Source: Hydrogenothermaceae bacterium
GTDB lineage: Bacteria > Aquificota > Aquificia > Aquificales > Hydrogenothermaceae
Assembly (NCBI GenBank): GCA_026984355.1
Contig: JALSSG010000163.1
Location: forward strand, 1-10,569
Direction of reading: 5' to 3'
DNA: 10,569 nt
Shown: in pieces, positions 1 through 5,902 of the stretch
How the letters are laid out: each line of letters starts with the position of its first letter
How positions within the stretch are numbered: the first letter of the stretch is position 1
Translations under genes and position numbers: made by a program
The notes under the pieces: model-generated
Seen by the model: the letters and a program-made list of their open reading frames with translations, nothing else
Told to the model about the DNA's origin: nothing
Database searches by the model: none

Positions 1-77
1 TAAGGGGCTCTAAGACCTTTACCATATGCATAAGTTAATGTTATTAATATTAGTAATGTGATTATTTTATTTCTCAT
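1..77 (-). CDS. Possible exported protein, N-terminal fragment cut by the left edge
   Basis: Reading leftward from an ATG at 77 gives 25 codons without a stop before the edge. They begin Met-Arg-Asn-Lys, continue with a hydrophobic stretch of about 12 residues rich in Ile, Leu and Thr, and then Tyr-Ala-Tyr-Gly-Lys-Gly. This looks like a signal peptide with cleavage near the TYA or YAYG segment. The last two visible bases are TA, so the next codon is either Tyr or a stop, and continuation is not proven. There is no Shine-Dalgarno sequence. A promoter-like pair (see the site at 85-113) would place the transcript start within a base or two of the ATG. It is divergent from the sdhB-like gene. No family can be assigned from so short a piece. 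Spurious translation of AT-rich intergenic DNA is the main alternative. Confidence 0.4.
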   Translation of the reverse strand, partial: MRNKIITLLILITLTYAYGKGLRAP

Positions 78-84
78 AGTAAAA

Positions 85-113
85 AATATATTCTATATTT
101 TAAGCATTGTAAA
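85..113 (-). promoter_or_regulatory. Candidate sigma-70-type promoter for the leftward partial gene
   Basis: On the minus strand TTTACA (113-108) and TATATT (90-85) are separated by 17 bases, each matching the consensus hexamer at five of six positions. The predicted start, about 78, lies directly before the ATG at 77, implying a leaderless transcript and fitting the absence of a ribosome site. The surrounding DNA is extremely AT-rich, so a chance match is quite possible. Confidence 0.3.
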
Positions 114-139
114 TATAAAACTAATAAAAGGTGGTAAAG

Positions 140-883
140 ATGGAAAAAGTAAAACTTAAAATAAAAAGGTTTGATGGAAAACAGGAAAAAATAGATGAAT
201 TTGAAATCGAATATAATGAAAGAACAACAGTAATAGAAGCTCTCATACATATACAGTCAGAAATAGACCCAACACTATCTTTTAGAGTTCAGTGTAGAGC
301 AGCCATATGTGGAACGTGTGGTATGGTTATAAATGGTGAGTATAAATTAGGATGCAGGACAAAAATCAAAGATGTTGCTCAAAATGGAGAAATTATGTTA
401 GAGCCTATGAAAAATATGAAAGTTATAAAAGACCTTGTTGTAGACCACTTTGAGTTTTTGAACAAGCTAAAGAACGTGAAAGCATGGTTTGTTCCTAAAG
501 AACCTTTTGAAAAGGTATATCCAGAAGATTTAAAAAAATTTGAAAAAGAAACAGATTGTATCCTTTGCGGTCTTTGTTATGGTGTGTGTCCTGCTTTTGA
601 AGCAGATAAGCTTTTTGGCGGACCTATAAACTATGTAAAAACGTATAGATTCTGGAAAGACAAAAATGATGCACTGGGAGATGAGAGAATTGTTCTTGCA
701 AAAGAAGACCATATAACAAGCTGTGTTCACTGTAAGTCCTGTAGCATAGTCTGTCCAAAAGAAATACCTGTTGAGCAAGATATAACTCAAATTGAGTTTT
801 ATGGAAAACAAAAAGGTATCATAAAGCAAGATACCAGTCAGTTTGGCTTTGGTTTTGGGTTTAATGACTTTGGGAACTTTTAA
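140..883 (+). CDS. sdhB: Succinate dehydrogenase/fumarate reductase iron-sulfur subunit
   Basis: This 247-residue protein passes electrons between the flavoprotein subunit and the membrane anchor of succinate:quinone oxidoreductase or fumarate reductase. The N-terminal ferredoxin domain has the [2Fe-2S] ligands Cys52, Cys57, Cys60 and Cys72. The C-terminal domain has Cys140-x2-Cys143-x2-Cys146-x3-Cys150-Pro and Cys195-x2-Cys198-x2-Cys201-x3-Cys205-Pro. Classical SdhB/FrdB proteins hold a [3Fe-4S] cluster here and lack a cysteine at the Cys198 position, so this subunit probably carries two [4Fe-4S] clusters. The tail is odd, rich in Phe and Gly. The start is ATG 140, because AAAGGTGG at 127-134 lies five bases upstream; the GTG at 131 would sit inside that site. 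No flavoprotein or anchor gene is adjacent: the neighbour on one side is divergent, on the other convergent. Whether it works as SdhB or FrdB cannot be told from sequence. Confidence 0.9.
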   Translation: MEKVKLKIKRFDGKQEKIDEFEIEYNERTTVIEALIHIQSEIDPTLSFRVQCRAAICGTCGMVINGEYKLGCRTKIKDVAQNGEIMLEPMKNMKVIKDLVVDHFEFLNKLKNVKAWFVPKEPFEKVYPEDLKKFEKETDCILCGLCYGVCPAFEADKLFGGPINYVKTYRFWKDKNDALGDERIVLAKEDHITSCVHCKSCSIVCPKEIPVEQDITQIEFYGKQKGIIKQDTSQFGFGFGFNDFGNF

Positions 884-904
884 GATATATATTTTGTCTT
901 AAAA
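878..904. terminator. Possible weak bidirectional terminator at convergent gene ends
   Basis: TTTTAAGA (878-885) and TCTTAAAA (897-904) form a perfect 8-bp inverted repeat around an 11-base loop, placed exactly where the sdhB-like gene and the perM-like gene meet. It reads as hairpin plus T or A run in both directions. The stem has only one G-C pair and would be unstable at high temperature, so it is weak as an intrinsic terminator and may be chance in AT-rich DNA. Confidence 0.25.
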
Positions 905-1938
905 ATATTAAGCATATTATCAATTAAAACTAATATTATAGGTGCTAAGAATAGACCTAAAAAACCAAACAGATTCAAACCGCCTAATATTGCAAAAGCT
1001 AAAACCATAGGATGTATATTTGTTCTATCTCCAATTACAATTGGTTTTATGATATTGTCTATAGTAGATATTAGTAAAGTTCCCCATAAAGTTAAAAATA
1101 TACCCCAGCCTATACCTTTGTCAAAAAACACATAAATGGCAACAGGTATCCATACTAAAGCAGCCCCTCCAACAGGTAAAAAAGCAAATATAAATGTTAA
1201 AAATGCCCAGAATAAAGCCATTTCTACCTGTGCTATAGAGTATCCAATAAGAGCCAGTATACCCTGAGCTATAGCTGTAAAAACCATCCCAAGTACAACT
1301 CCCTGAATAGCTCTATAACTTTTAGCAAATAAAAAATTTTTTTCAGAGTCTCTTAGAGGGATTAGAGTATATATTCTTTTGTATAAGGCAGTTCCATCTT
1401 TAAATAGAAAAAATAATGTGATAACCATAAAAAATATTCCTAAAACTAATAATGTGAAATTTATAAATACAGTTTTGCCTTTTTCTATAAAGAAATTTAA
1501 AATAAACATGGATACAGCTTTTATTGTTTGGGCTATATCTATATTTATTCCATAACTTTCTATAGTTTGTTTTATCTTTTGATAAACAGTATCTATAAAA
1601 GGAATGTTTTTTATACTCTGGTCAATAGACTCTAATTTAGATATCGAATCAATTAAAGATGGATAAATCTCAATAAGCTTTTGAGTAAAGAAAACAATGA
1701 GAAATATACTTGGGAATATAACAAAAAACATCACAATAAATGTAGATAATAAAGAAGCTAAAACAGGTCGTTTGATTTTCTTTAGAAAAAAATTATGTAA
1801 AGGATAAAATATAACAGTAAGTATTATAGAAGCTATTATAACCTTTAAAAAAGGCGCAAAAAGTAAATATCCTAAAAAAAGAGAGAAGGAAAGGAGGAGA
1901 AAAAAGAATATATTTTCTACAATCTCATTTCTAGACAA
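880..1938 (-). CDS. AI-2E/PerM family membrane protein
   Basis: This 352-residue, strongly hydrophobic protein has the length and layout of the AI-2E transporter (PerM) family. Two or three helices lie in the first 87 residues, followed by a more polar stretch at about 88-135 and then a block of further helices. Family-typical segments are the Leu-Pro-Val-Gly-Gly followed by a Trp-Ile-Pro membrane stretch, and the C-terminal Gly-Gly-Leu-Asn-Leu-Phe-Gly region ending in a Pro-containing helix. Members are proposed exporters of small molecules or ions; the substrate here cannot be inferred. The start is TTG at 1938, with AGGAA (1949-1945) six bases upstream; no better in-frame start exists. It is the last gene of the unit with the decarboxylase and the 32-residue peptide, 15 bases behind the latter. 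Its stop codon overlaps that of the convergent sdhB-like gene. Confidence 0.85.
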   Translation of the reverse strand: MSRNEIVENIFFFLLLSFSLFLGYLLFAPFLKVIIASIILTVIFYPLHNFFLKKIKRPVLASLLSTFIVMFFVIFPSIFLIVFFTQKLIEIYPSLIDSISKLESIDQSIKNIPFIDTVYQKIKQTIESYGINIDIAQTIKAVSMFILNFFIEKGKTVFINFTLLVLGIFFMVITLFFLFKDGTALYKRIYTLIPLRDSEKNFLFAKSYRAIQGVVLGMVFTAIAQGILALIGYSIAQVEMALFWAFLTFIFAFLPVGGAALVWIPVAIYVFFDKGIGWGIFLTLWGTLLISTIDNIIKPIVIGDRTNIHPMVLAFAILGGLNLFGFLGLFLAPIILVLIDNMLNIFKTKYIS

Positions 1939-1953
1939 CTCAAGTTCCTGATA

Positions 1954-2052
1954 TTACTCTTCTCCTTTTTTTAAAGCTCCTCCTAAAAATGCTACAATAC
2001 CAGTAATAATTGCAAATACCACCATAACTATAAATGCTGTCCACGCTTCCAT
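1954..2052 (-). CDS. Small single-helix membrane peptide, 32 residues, unknown function
   Basis: A short open frame begins at ATG 2052, with a very strong AAAGGAGGG ribosome site (2070-2062) nine bases upstream. It starts only four bases after the stop of the decarboxylase gene, so translational coupling is likely. The peptide opens Met-Glu-Ala-Trp-Thr-Ala, continues with one membrane helix of about 21 residues (roughly 6-26, containing Ile-Thr-Gly and Leu-Gly-Gly), and ends Leu-Lys-Lys-Gly-Glu-Glu. The charge pattern suggests a periplasmic N-terminus and cytoplasmic C-terminus. The next gene, the PerM-like protein, follows after 15 bases, so the peptide could be an accessory subunit of that or another membrane protein. 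It resembles small subunits of respiratory oxidases in size and shape only; I do not recognise a family. The spacing and ribosome site make it a convincing real gene. Confidence 0.75.
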   Translation of the reverse strand: MEAWTAFIVMVVFAIITGIVAFLGGALKKGEE

Positions 2053-2056
2053 TTAC

Positions 2057-3004
2057 TTATACCCTCCTTTTTAACTTTGCTTTGAAATACTCTATCGTAA
2101 GTTTTAGTCCTTCGTCAAGGGATATTTTTGGTTTCCAGCCTAATACATTTTTTGCTTTTGTTATATCAGGGCATCTTCTTTTAGGGTCATCTTCAGGTAA
2201 TGGTAAAAACTCTATAATTGACTGAGAATTTGTAAGCTGTATAACCTTCCTAGCCAGTTCAATAATTGGATATTCTTCAGGATTACCTAAATTGAACACT
2301 TCTCCTTCTATACCTTCTTTTGTGGATGCGGTGAAAATTCCTTCTACAAGGTCATCTATATAACAAAAGCTTCTTGTTTGAGAGCCATCTCCATAAACCG
2401 TTATAGGTTCATTTCTTAGAGCCTGACCTACAAAATTGGGAATTACTCTACCATCGTTTAGTCTCATTCTAGGTCCGTAAGTATTAAAAATCCTCAAAAT
2501 TCTAACATCTACTCCGTGTTCTCTATAGTAAGCCATACATGTTGCTTCAGAAAATCTTTTGGCTTCGTCATACACAGACCTTTTTCCAATAGGATTGACG
2601 TATCCCCAGTAAGTTTCTGGTTGAGGATGTACCTGTGGGTCTCCATATACTTCAGATGTTGAAGCAAATATATATCTTGCTTTTTTTGCTTTAGCCAATC
2701 CTAATGTATGAAATGTCCCAAGAGAATCTACCTTTAATGTCTGGATAGGAAAATTAATATAATCAACAGGACTTGCAGGACAGGCGAAATGTAAGACTAT
2801 ATCAATATCATCAGGTATATGTATATAGTTAGTAATATTGTACTTTATAAACCTAAATCTATCATTTCCTATTAGATGTGCTATATTTTCAGGATTTCCT
2901 GTTAAAAAATTATCAATTCCAATAACATAGAAACCTTCTTTTATAAACTTATCACAAAGATGACTTCCTATAAATCCTGCTGCACCAGTTATAACAACTT
3001 TCAT
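2057..3004 (-). CDS. uxs: UDP-glucuronate decarboxylase (UDP-xylose synthase), SDR superfamily
   Basis: This cytosolic, NAD-dependent enzyme of 315 residues converts UDP-glucuronate to UDP-xylose, a sugar donor for polysaccharide or lipopolysaccharide synthesis. The sequence shows the Rossmann motif Gly7-x2-Gly10-x2-Gly13, an acidic residue (Asp31) at the end of beta-2 for NAD binding, and the family signature Ser-Thr-Ser-Glu-Val-Tyr-Gly-Asp-Pro (115-123). A His-Pro-Gln-Pro-Glu/Tyr-Trp-Gly segment follows, then the catalytic Tyr145-x3-Lys149. Arg211 in the Ser-Gln-Thr-Arg-Ser-Phe loop and Glu118 match positions characteristic of the decarboxylating branch (UXS and the ArnA decarboxylase domain), as opposed to plain epimerases. 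The length is typical of bacterial UXS. The ATG at 3004 has AGGT four bases upstream and a second AAGGTGA further out. It is first in a unit with the 32-residue peptide and the PerM-like gene, with no glycosyltransferase nearby in this window. Confidence 0.9.
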   Translation of the reverse strand: MKVVITGAAGFIGSHLCDKFIKEGFYVIGIDNFLTGNPENIAHLIGNDRFRFIKYNITNYIHIPDDIDIVLHFACPASPVDYINFPIQTLKVDSLGTFHTLGLAKAKKARYIFASTSEVYGDPQVHPQPETYWGYVNPIGKRSVYDEAKRFSEATCMAYYREHGVDVRILRIFNTYGPRMRLNDGRVIPNFVGQALRNEPITVYGDGSQTRSFCYIDDLVEGIFTASTKEGIEGEVFNLGNPEEYPIIELARKVIQLTNSQSIIEFLPLPEDDPKRRCPDITKAKNVLGWKPKISLDEGLKLTIEYFKAKLKRRV

Positions 3005-3044
3005 TTTTACCTACTTTCACCTTAGCTATTTTTAGTATAAGCAC

Positions 3045-3050
3045 ATTATA
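3045..3050 (-). promoter_or_regulatory. uxs: Candidate -10 element for the decarboxylase unit
   Basis: A perfect TATAAT lies on the minus strand 41 bases before the ATG at 3004, giving a leader of about 34 bases. No convincing -35 hexamer is found 16-18 bases upstream, so this promoter may be weak or activator-dependent, or the match may be fortuitous. Confidence 0.35.
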
Positions 3051-3088
3051 TACCTTAATAAAACATTTTCTCTGATTTTGTTTTAGTA

Positions 3089-3125
3089 ATCAAATATTTC
3101 CATCAAATTTGTACATTTTATTGAT
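3089..3125. promoter_or_regulatory. Cluster of TTGAT/ATCAA half-sites in the divergent region
   Basis: ATCAAAT occurs at 3089-3095 and again at 3102-3108 as direct repeats, and TTGAT occurs in the opposite sense at 3121-3125. TTGAT and ATCAA are the half-sites of FNR/NNR/DNR-type Crp-family regulators, which control denitrification genes in many bacteria. None of the three forms the canonical pair with four-base spacing, and the region is AT-rich, so this is suggestive only. It lies between the divergent decarboxylase and nor operons. Confidence 0.25.
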
Positions 3126-3163
3126 TTTTCTAAGTCCTGTGGTTAGTTTAAGTTTTAGGTATT

Positions 3164-3178
3164 TATGATTTTTATCAC
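3164..3178 (+). promoter_or_regulatory. FNR/NNR-like palindrome overlapping a -10-like element before norC
   Basis: ATGAT-TTTT-ATCAC (3165-3178) matches eight of the ten specified bases of the FNR/NNR box TTGAT-N4-ATCAA and contains the perfect inverted pair TGAT/ATCA. TATGAT (3164-3169), a five-of-six -10 match, overlaps it, with no good -35. The centre is only about 22 bases before the norC start codon, too close for classical activation from -41.5. If functional it would fit repression or an overlapping operator rather than activation. Confidence 0.3.
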
Positions 3179-3193
3179 AAATGGAGGGTGGAC

Positions 3194-3862
3194 ATGAAAA
3201 TAGGCTGGTTAGAAGTAGTAGTTGCGTCAATCTTTATCGTTATATTTTTGACACTTATATTTTCCCGTGGGTCAAACTGGTTAGAACCGAGATTTTGGAG
3301 AAATGCAGCTATATTCTCTGGTGTGATTATGACTATATTTCTTATATTTCTTACATTTGATACACATCGTTATATAAATATGGGAGGAATTAATGTTCCA
3401 GAACCGGATGTTATAAATAATAAAATTTCTTATGTTTTTGACCCAGATAAAGGTCATTATGTTCCAAAGATTGGAGAGCAGGAAGGGTTTTTTGGAAAGA
3501 TATGGTCAAAACAAGAAGCGGCAGCTTTAATAGATAAAGGAAAAAAAACTATACAAAGCAGAAACTGTATGGACTGTCATACTCTTTTAGGTAATGGTGC
3601 TTATTATGCTCCAGATTTAACAAAAGCATGGTTAGACCCTAAATGGGAACAGTTAATAATTCCTGTAGTAGGTAAAAAAACCAAAGAGGAAGCAATAGCT
3701 ACATGGCTTCAACATCCTGATAAATATCCAACATGGACAAGAAAAATGCCTAATCTAAAACTAACCGATGAAGAAGCGAAAGCTGTTGTAGCCTATCTAA
3801 AATACATGTCTGCAATATATACAAATGGATTTCCAGACCATTTTGGTGTAGCAGCAAAATAA
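3194..3862 (+). CDS. norC: Nitric oxide reductase cytochrome c subunit, two-helix form
   Basis: This membrane-anchored cytochrome c of 222 residues delivers electrons to NorB for reduction of NO to N2O. The haem site is Cys125-Met-Asp-Cys128-His129, followed by a Thr-Leu-Leu-Gly-Asn-Gly-Ala-Tyr-Tyr-Ala-Pro-Asp stretch typical of NorC. Met185 in Arg-Lys-Met-Pro is the probable distal ligand. Membrane helices fall at about 6-23 and 37-55. The second helix plus the haem domain aligns with ordinary NorC (about 150 residues, one helix); the first helix and a longer linker (about 60-115) are additional. The start is ATG 3194, with GGAGGG at 3183-3188 five bases upstream; the in-frame GTG at 3188 overlaps that site and cannot be the start. 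norB follows after 15 bases. Confidence 0.92.
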   Translation: MKIGWLEVVVASIFIVIFLTLIFSRGSNWLEPRFWRNAAIFSGVIMTIFLIFLTFDTHRYINMGGINVPEPDVINNKISYVFDPDKGHYVPKIGEQEGFFGKIWSKQEAAALIDKGKKTIQSRNCMDCHTLLGNGAYYAPDLTKAWLDPKWEQLIIPVVGKKTKEEAIATWLQHPDKYPTWTRKMPNLKLTDEEAKAVVAYLKYMSAIYTNGFPDHFGVAAK

Positions 3863-3877
3863 TAAGGAGGGTTTAAA

Positions 3878-5329
3878 ATGGATAAGCTTTATGAATCCCA
3901 GAAGTTAGCTATATGGTATTTCACAGTAGCTATAGTCTTGTTTGGTGCACAAATCTTATTTGGTCTGGTTGGTGCAATACAATTTATCAATCCTGACTTT
4001 TTATACGGTGTTCTTGATTTTTCTATAGGAAGAATGCTTCACATTAATGCTCTTGTAGTATGGCTTTTACTTGGTTTTATTGGAGCTATATACTGGTTTT
4101 TACCTAAAGAATTTAACAGAGAAGTTGTTGGTATAGCTATAGGAAAGCTTGCATTCTTTATACTGGTTGCCGCTGTAGCTGTTGTTGTACTTGTTTATCT
4201 ATTTGTTCAAATAGGTCCTGGTGATATAAAAACCCTGTGGTTCATTACTGAAGGAAGAGAATATATAGAAGCTCCAAGGTGGGCTGATATAGGAATAGTA
4301 GCTGTAGCTTTAGTTGTTTTTTACAATGTTGTTGCTACGGCTTTATCTGCTAAAAAAATTACAGGTATTACAGGAGTTCTTATTGTAGATTTAGCAGCTT
4401 TATTTGGTCTTTATCTTGCTGGAATGTTTTATACTCCAAATATTTCTGTTGACCAATTCTACTGGTGGTGGGTAGTTCATTTATGGGTTGAGGCTACATG
4501 GGAAGTTTTAATAGGCGTACTAATGGCCTGGTCTTTAATGCATCTTCTTGGTTCACCAAGAAGACTTGTAGAGACGTGGCTGTATGTGGAAGTATTCTTA
4601 GTTTTTGGTACTGGTATTCTTGGTCTTGGTCATCACTATTTCTGGATTGGTACTCCAGAGTACTGGCTTGGTATCGGTGGATTTTTCTCGGCGTTAGAGC
4701 CTATACCTCTTGTGGCTATGATAATTCACGCCGTTTATGATGCTGGTATGCATAAACTTAAAACTGCAAACAGACCTGCTCTATTTTGGGTATTTGCTCA
4801 GGCTTTTGGAAATTTCTTAGGTGCAGGGGTTTGGGGATTTATGCAAACTCTACCACAGATAAATCTTTATTCTCATGGAACTCAAATGGCTGCATCTCAT
4901 GGACATTTAGCCTTCTTTGGTGCTTATGTCGCAGCAAATTTAGCTATTTTATACATTATAATTGGTGAGCTTAGGATGAGAGGAATAACACCTCAAAAAG
5001 GCGTGAAGTATATATTAGACAGTAAAGCATGGAAGTACGCTTATGTTGGTATGATTATAAGTATAATTGGAATGACTGCTGCCTTATTAGTGGCAGGTTT
5101 TGAACAAACACTTCAAGAAAGAGCTATAGGTGGAAGTACTTGGCAGGCATATATAAATGCTCAGGAGCATCCATGGTTTAAAGAAGCTATGCTTTGGAGA
5201 CTTGGGTTTGGAATTGTGTTTTTTGTTTCATATATTATTCTTGTGTATGATATTTTGACTATAAAACCAAAACCAGTTAAAGAAGAAGAAATTGAAACAG
5301 AATTAGAGGTGGTACCGGAGAAGGCTTGA
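3878..5329 (+). CDS. norB: Nitric oxide reductase catalytic subunit, cytochrome c-dependent type
   Basis: This integral membrane member of the haem-copper oxidase superfamily reduces two NO to N2O at a haem b3/non-haem iron centre. It has 483 residues and about 12 hydrophobic helices. Visible ligands are His55 (with His343, the low-spin haem b pair), His201, His252 and His253 (FeB), and His333 or His341 in the His-Gly-Thr-Gln...Ser-His-Gly-His block, where His341 is the haem b3 ligand by alignment. The NOR-specific glutamates Glu205, Glu209 and Glu274 are also present. There is no N-terminal cytochrome-like extension of the quinol-dependent qNOR type, matching the separate norC. The C-terminus is an acidic cytoplasmic tail. 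A strong AAGGAGGG site precedes ATG 3878. The norB stop overlaps the norH start by one base (TGATG). All catalytic residues are intact, so it should be active. Confidence 0.96.
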   Translation: MDKLYESQKLAIWYFTVAIVLFGAQILFGLVGAIQFINPDFLYGVLDFSIGRMLHINALVVWLLLGFIGAIYWFLPKEFNREVVGIAIGKLAFFILVAAVAVVVLVYLFVQIGPGDIKTLWFITEGREYIEAPRWADIGIVAVALVVFYNVVATALSAKKITGITGVLIVDLAALFGLYLAGMFYTPNISVDQFYWWWVVHLWVEATWEVLIGVLMAWSLMHLLGSPRRLVETWLYVEVFLVFGTGILGLGHHYFWIGTPEYWLGIGGFFSALEPIPLVAMIIHAVYDAGMHKLKTANRPALFWVFAQAFGNFLGAGVWGFMQTLPQINLYSHGTQMAASHGHLAFFGAYVAANLAILYIIIGELRMRGITPQKGVKYILDSKAWKYAYVGMIISIIGMTAALLVAGFEQTLQERAIGGSTWQAYINAQEHPWFKEAMLWRLGFGIVFFVSYIILVYDILTIKPKPVKEEEIETELEVVPEKA

Positions 5330-5619
5330 TGGCAGAAGTTTTAGGACAGCTTATAATATATGGCTTTATCCTTGTATTTACAGCAGGGTTTTATACCCTG
5401 CTTTATGGTTTAGGTAAGGTTTTTAATAAAAGATATCTTATAAATATCTCATATATATTTGCAGGTGCTCAATTTATGAGTGGTATTGCAATGATAACTC
5501 CTGATTTTTTTACAACCTTCTGGAAAATTACTATACTTATTTGTATCGTGATTTACCTTTTTGTACCTCAAGGAATGTGGTATATAGTTACAAGAATACA
5601 TAAATATCATGAGCATTAG
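5329..5619 (+). CDS. norH: Small third subunit of ancestral-type cytochrome c nitric oxide reductase
   Basis: This 96-residue membrane protein has three predicted helices (about 5-27, 37-56 and 65-85) and a short His-rich cytoplasmic-looking tail. It starts at ATG 5329, inside the TGATG overlap with the norB stop; GGAGAAGG (5317-5324) is the ribosome site. A TTG one codon earlier is a less likely start. A small membrane gene directly after norC-norB is described for Thermales and Aquificales as norH, and in Thermus thermophilus it was shown to be a third subunit of the reductase that supports denitrification. The assignment here rests on position, size and helix content, since I recognise no strong sequence motif. 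Its last 11 bases overlap the next gene. Confidence 0.75.
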   Translation: MAEVLGQLIIYGFILVFTAGFYTLLYGLGKVFNKRYLINISYIFAGAQFMSGIAMITPDFFTTFWKITILICIVIYLFVPQGMWYIVTRIHKYHEH

Positions 5620-5902
5620 CTTTTTTATTTTGATTTTTATTTTTGTATTTTCTTGTTCCTCATCTGAAAATCAAAACAATATTGAAGCTGAAAATTTATG
5701 TAAAACTAATTTAGACTGTAGTATAGGCTATTTTTGTAAGAAAGATATTGGTGATTGTGAAGGTGAAGGTATATGTGAAAAAAAACCTGACTACTGTCTT
5801 GAATATTATGACCCTGTTTGTGGATGTGATGGAAAGATTTATTCTAACGAATGTTATGCTTATAGATTAGGAGTTAATGTAGAGTCTCTTGACTGTGAGT
5901 AA
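5609..5902 (+). CDS. Cysteine-rich lipoprotein with Kazal/follistatin-like domain
   Basis: This is a 97-residue predicted lipoprotein. A hydrophobic N-terminus (residues 3-15) leads to a lipobox-like Val-Phe-Ser-Cys16, followed by a Ser/Asn-rich linker. The exported part has ten further cysteines (31, 37, 43, 50, 56, 63, 71, 73, 82, 96), enough for five disulfides. The segment Asp-Pro-Val-Cys-Gly-Cys-Asp-Gly-Lys-Ile-Tyr-Ser-Asn-Glu-Cys (68-82) is the Kazal-type serine protease inhibitor signature. The preceding Cys-rich block resembles the follistatin-like half seen in many bacterial Kazal proteins. It starts inside norH (ATG 5609, overlap of 11 bases) with no good ribosome site, so translation is probably coupled to norH. 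A role in the reductase, in protecting envelope proteins from proteolysis, or none related to NO are all possible. Its stop lies directly against the stop of the convergent hyuB gene. Confidence 0.8.
   Translation: MSISFFILIFIFVFSCSSSENQNNIEAENLCKTNLDCSIGYFCKKDIGDCEGEGICEKKPDYCLEYYDPVCGCDGKIYSNECYAYRLGVNVESLDCE

Noticed and set aside
131..139. GTG at 131 (sdhB-like gene), GTG at 3188 (norC) and TTG at 5326 (norH) as start codons
   Set aside because: The first two lie within the ribosome-binding sequence of the following in-frame ATG. The third precedes a better ATG in the classic TGATG overlap.
530..829. Minus-strand open frame of 99 codons opposite the sdhB-like gene
   Set aside because: It lies entirely within a well-supported iron-sulfur protein gene, has no ribosome site and gives a low-complexity sequence; shadow frame.
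1954..2052. The 32-residue peptide as CydX, CcoS or another oxidase small subunit
   Set aside because: Size and single helix are similar, but the characteristic residues of those families are not seen and no oxidase gene is adjacent.
4498..4968. Two short plus-strand frames inside norB
   Set aside because: NorB is intact with all ligand residues across this region, so these are out-of-frame shadows.
3878..5329. NorB as an NO dismutase, qNOR or other divergent NOR subfamily
   Set aside because: All three FeB histidines and the NOR glutamates are present, there is no N-terminal qNOR extension, and a norC gene is adjacent, so ordinary cNOR is the best reading.
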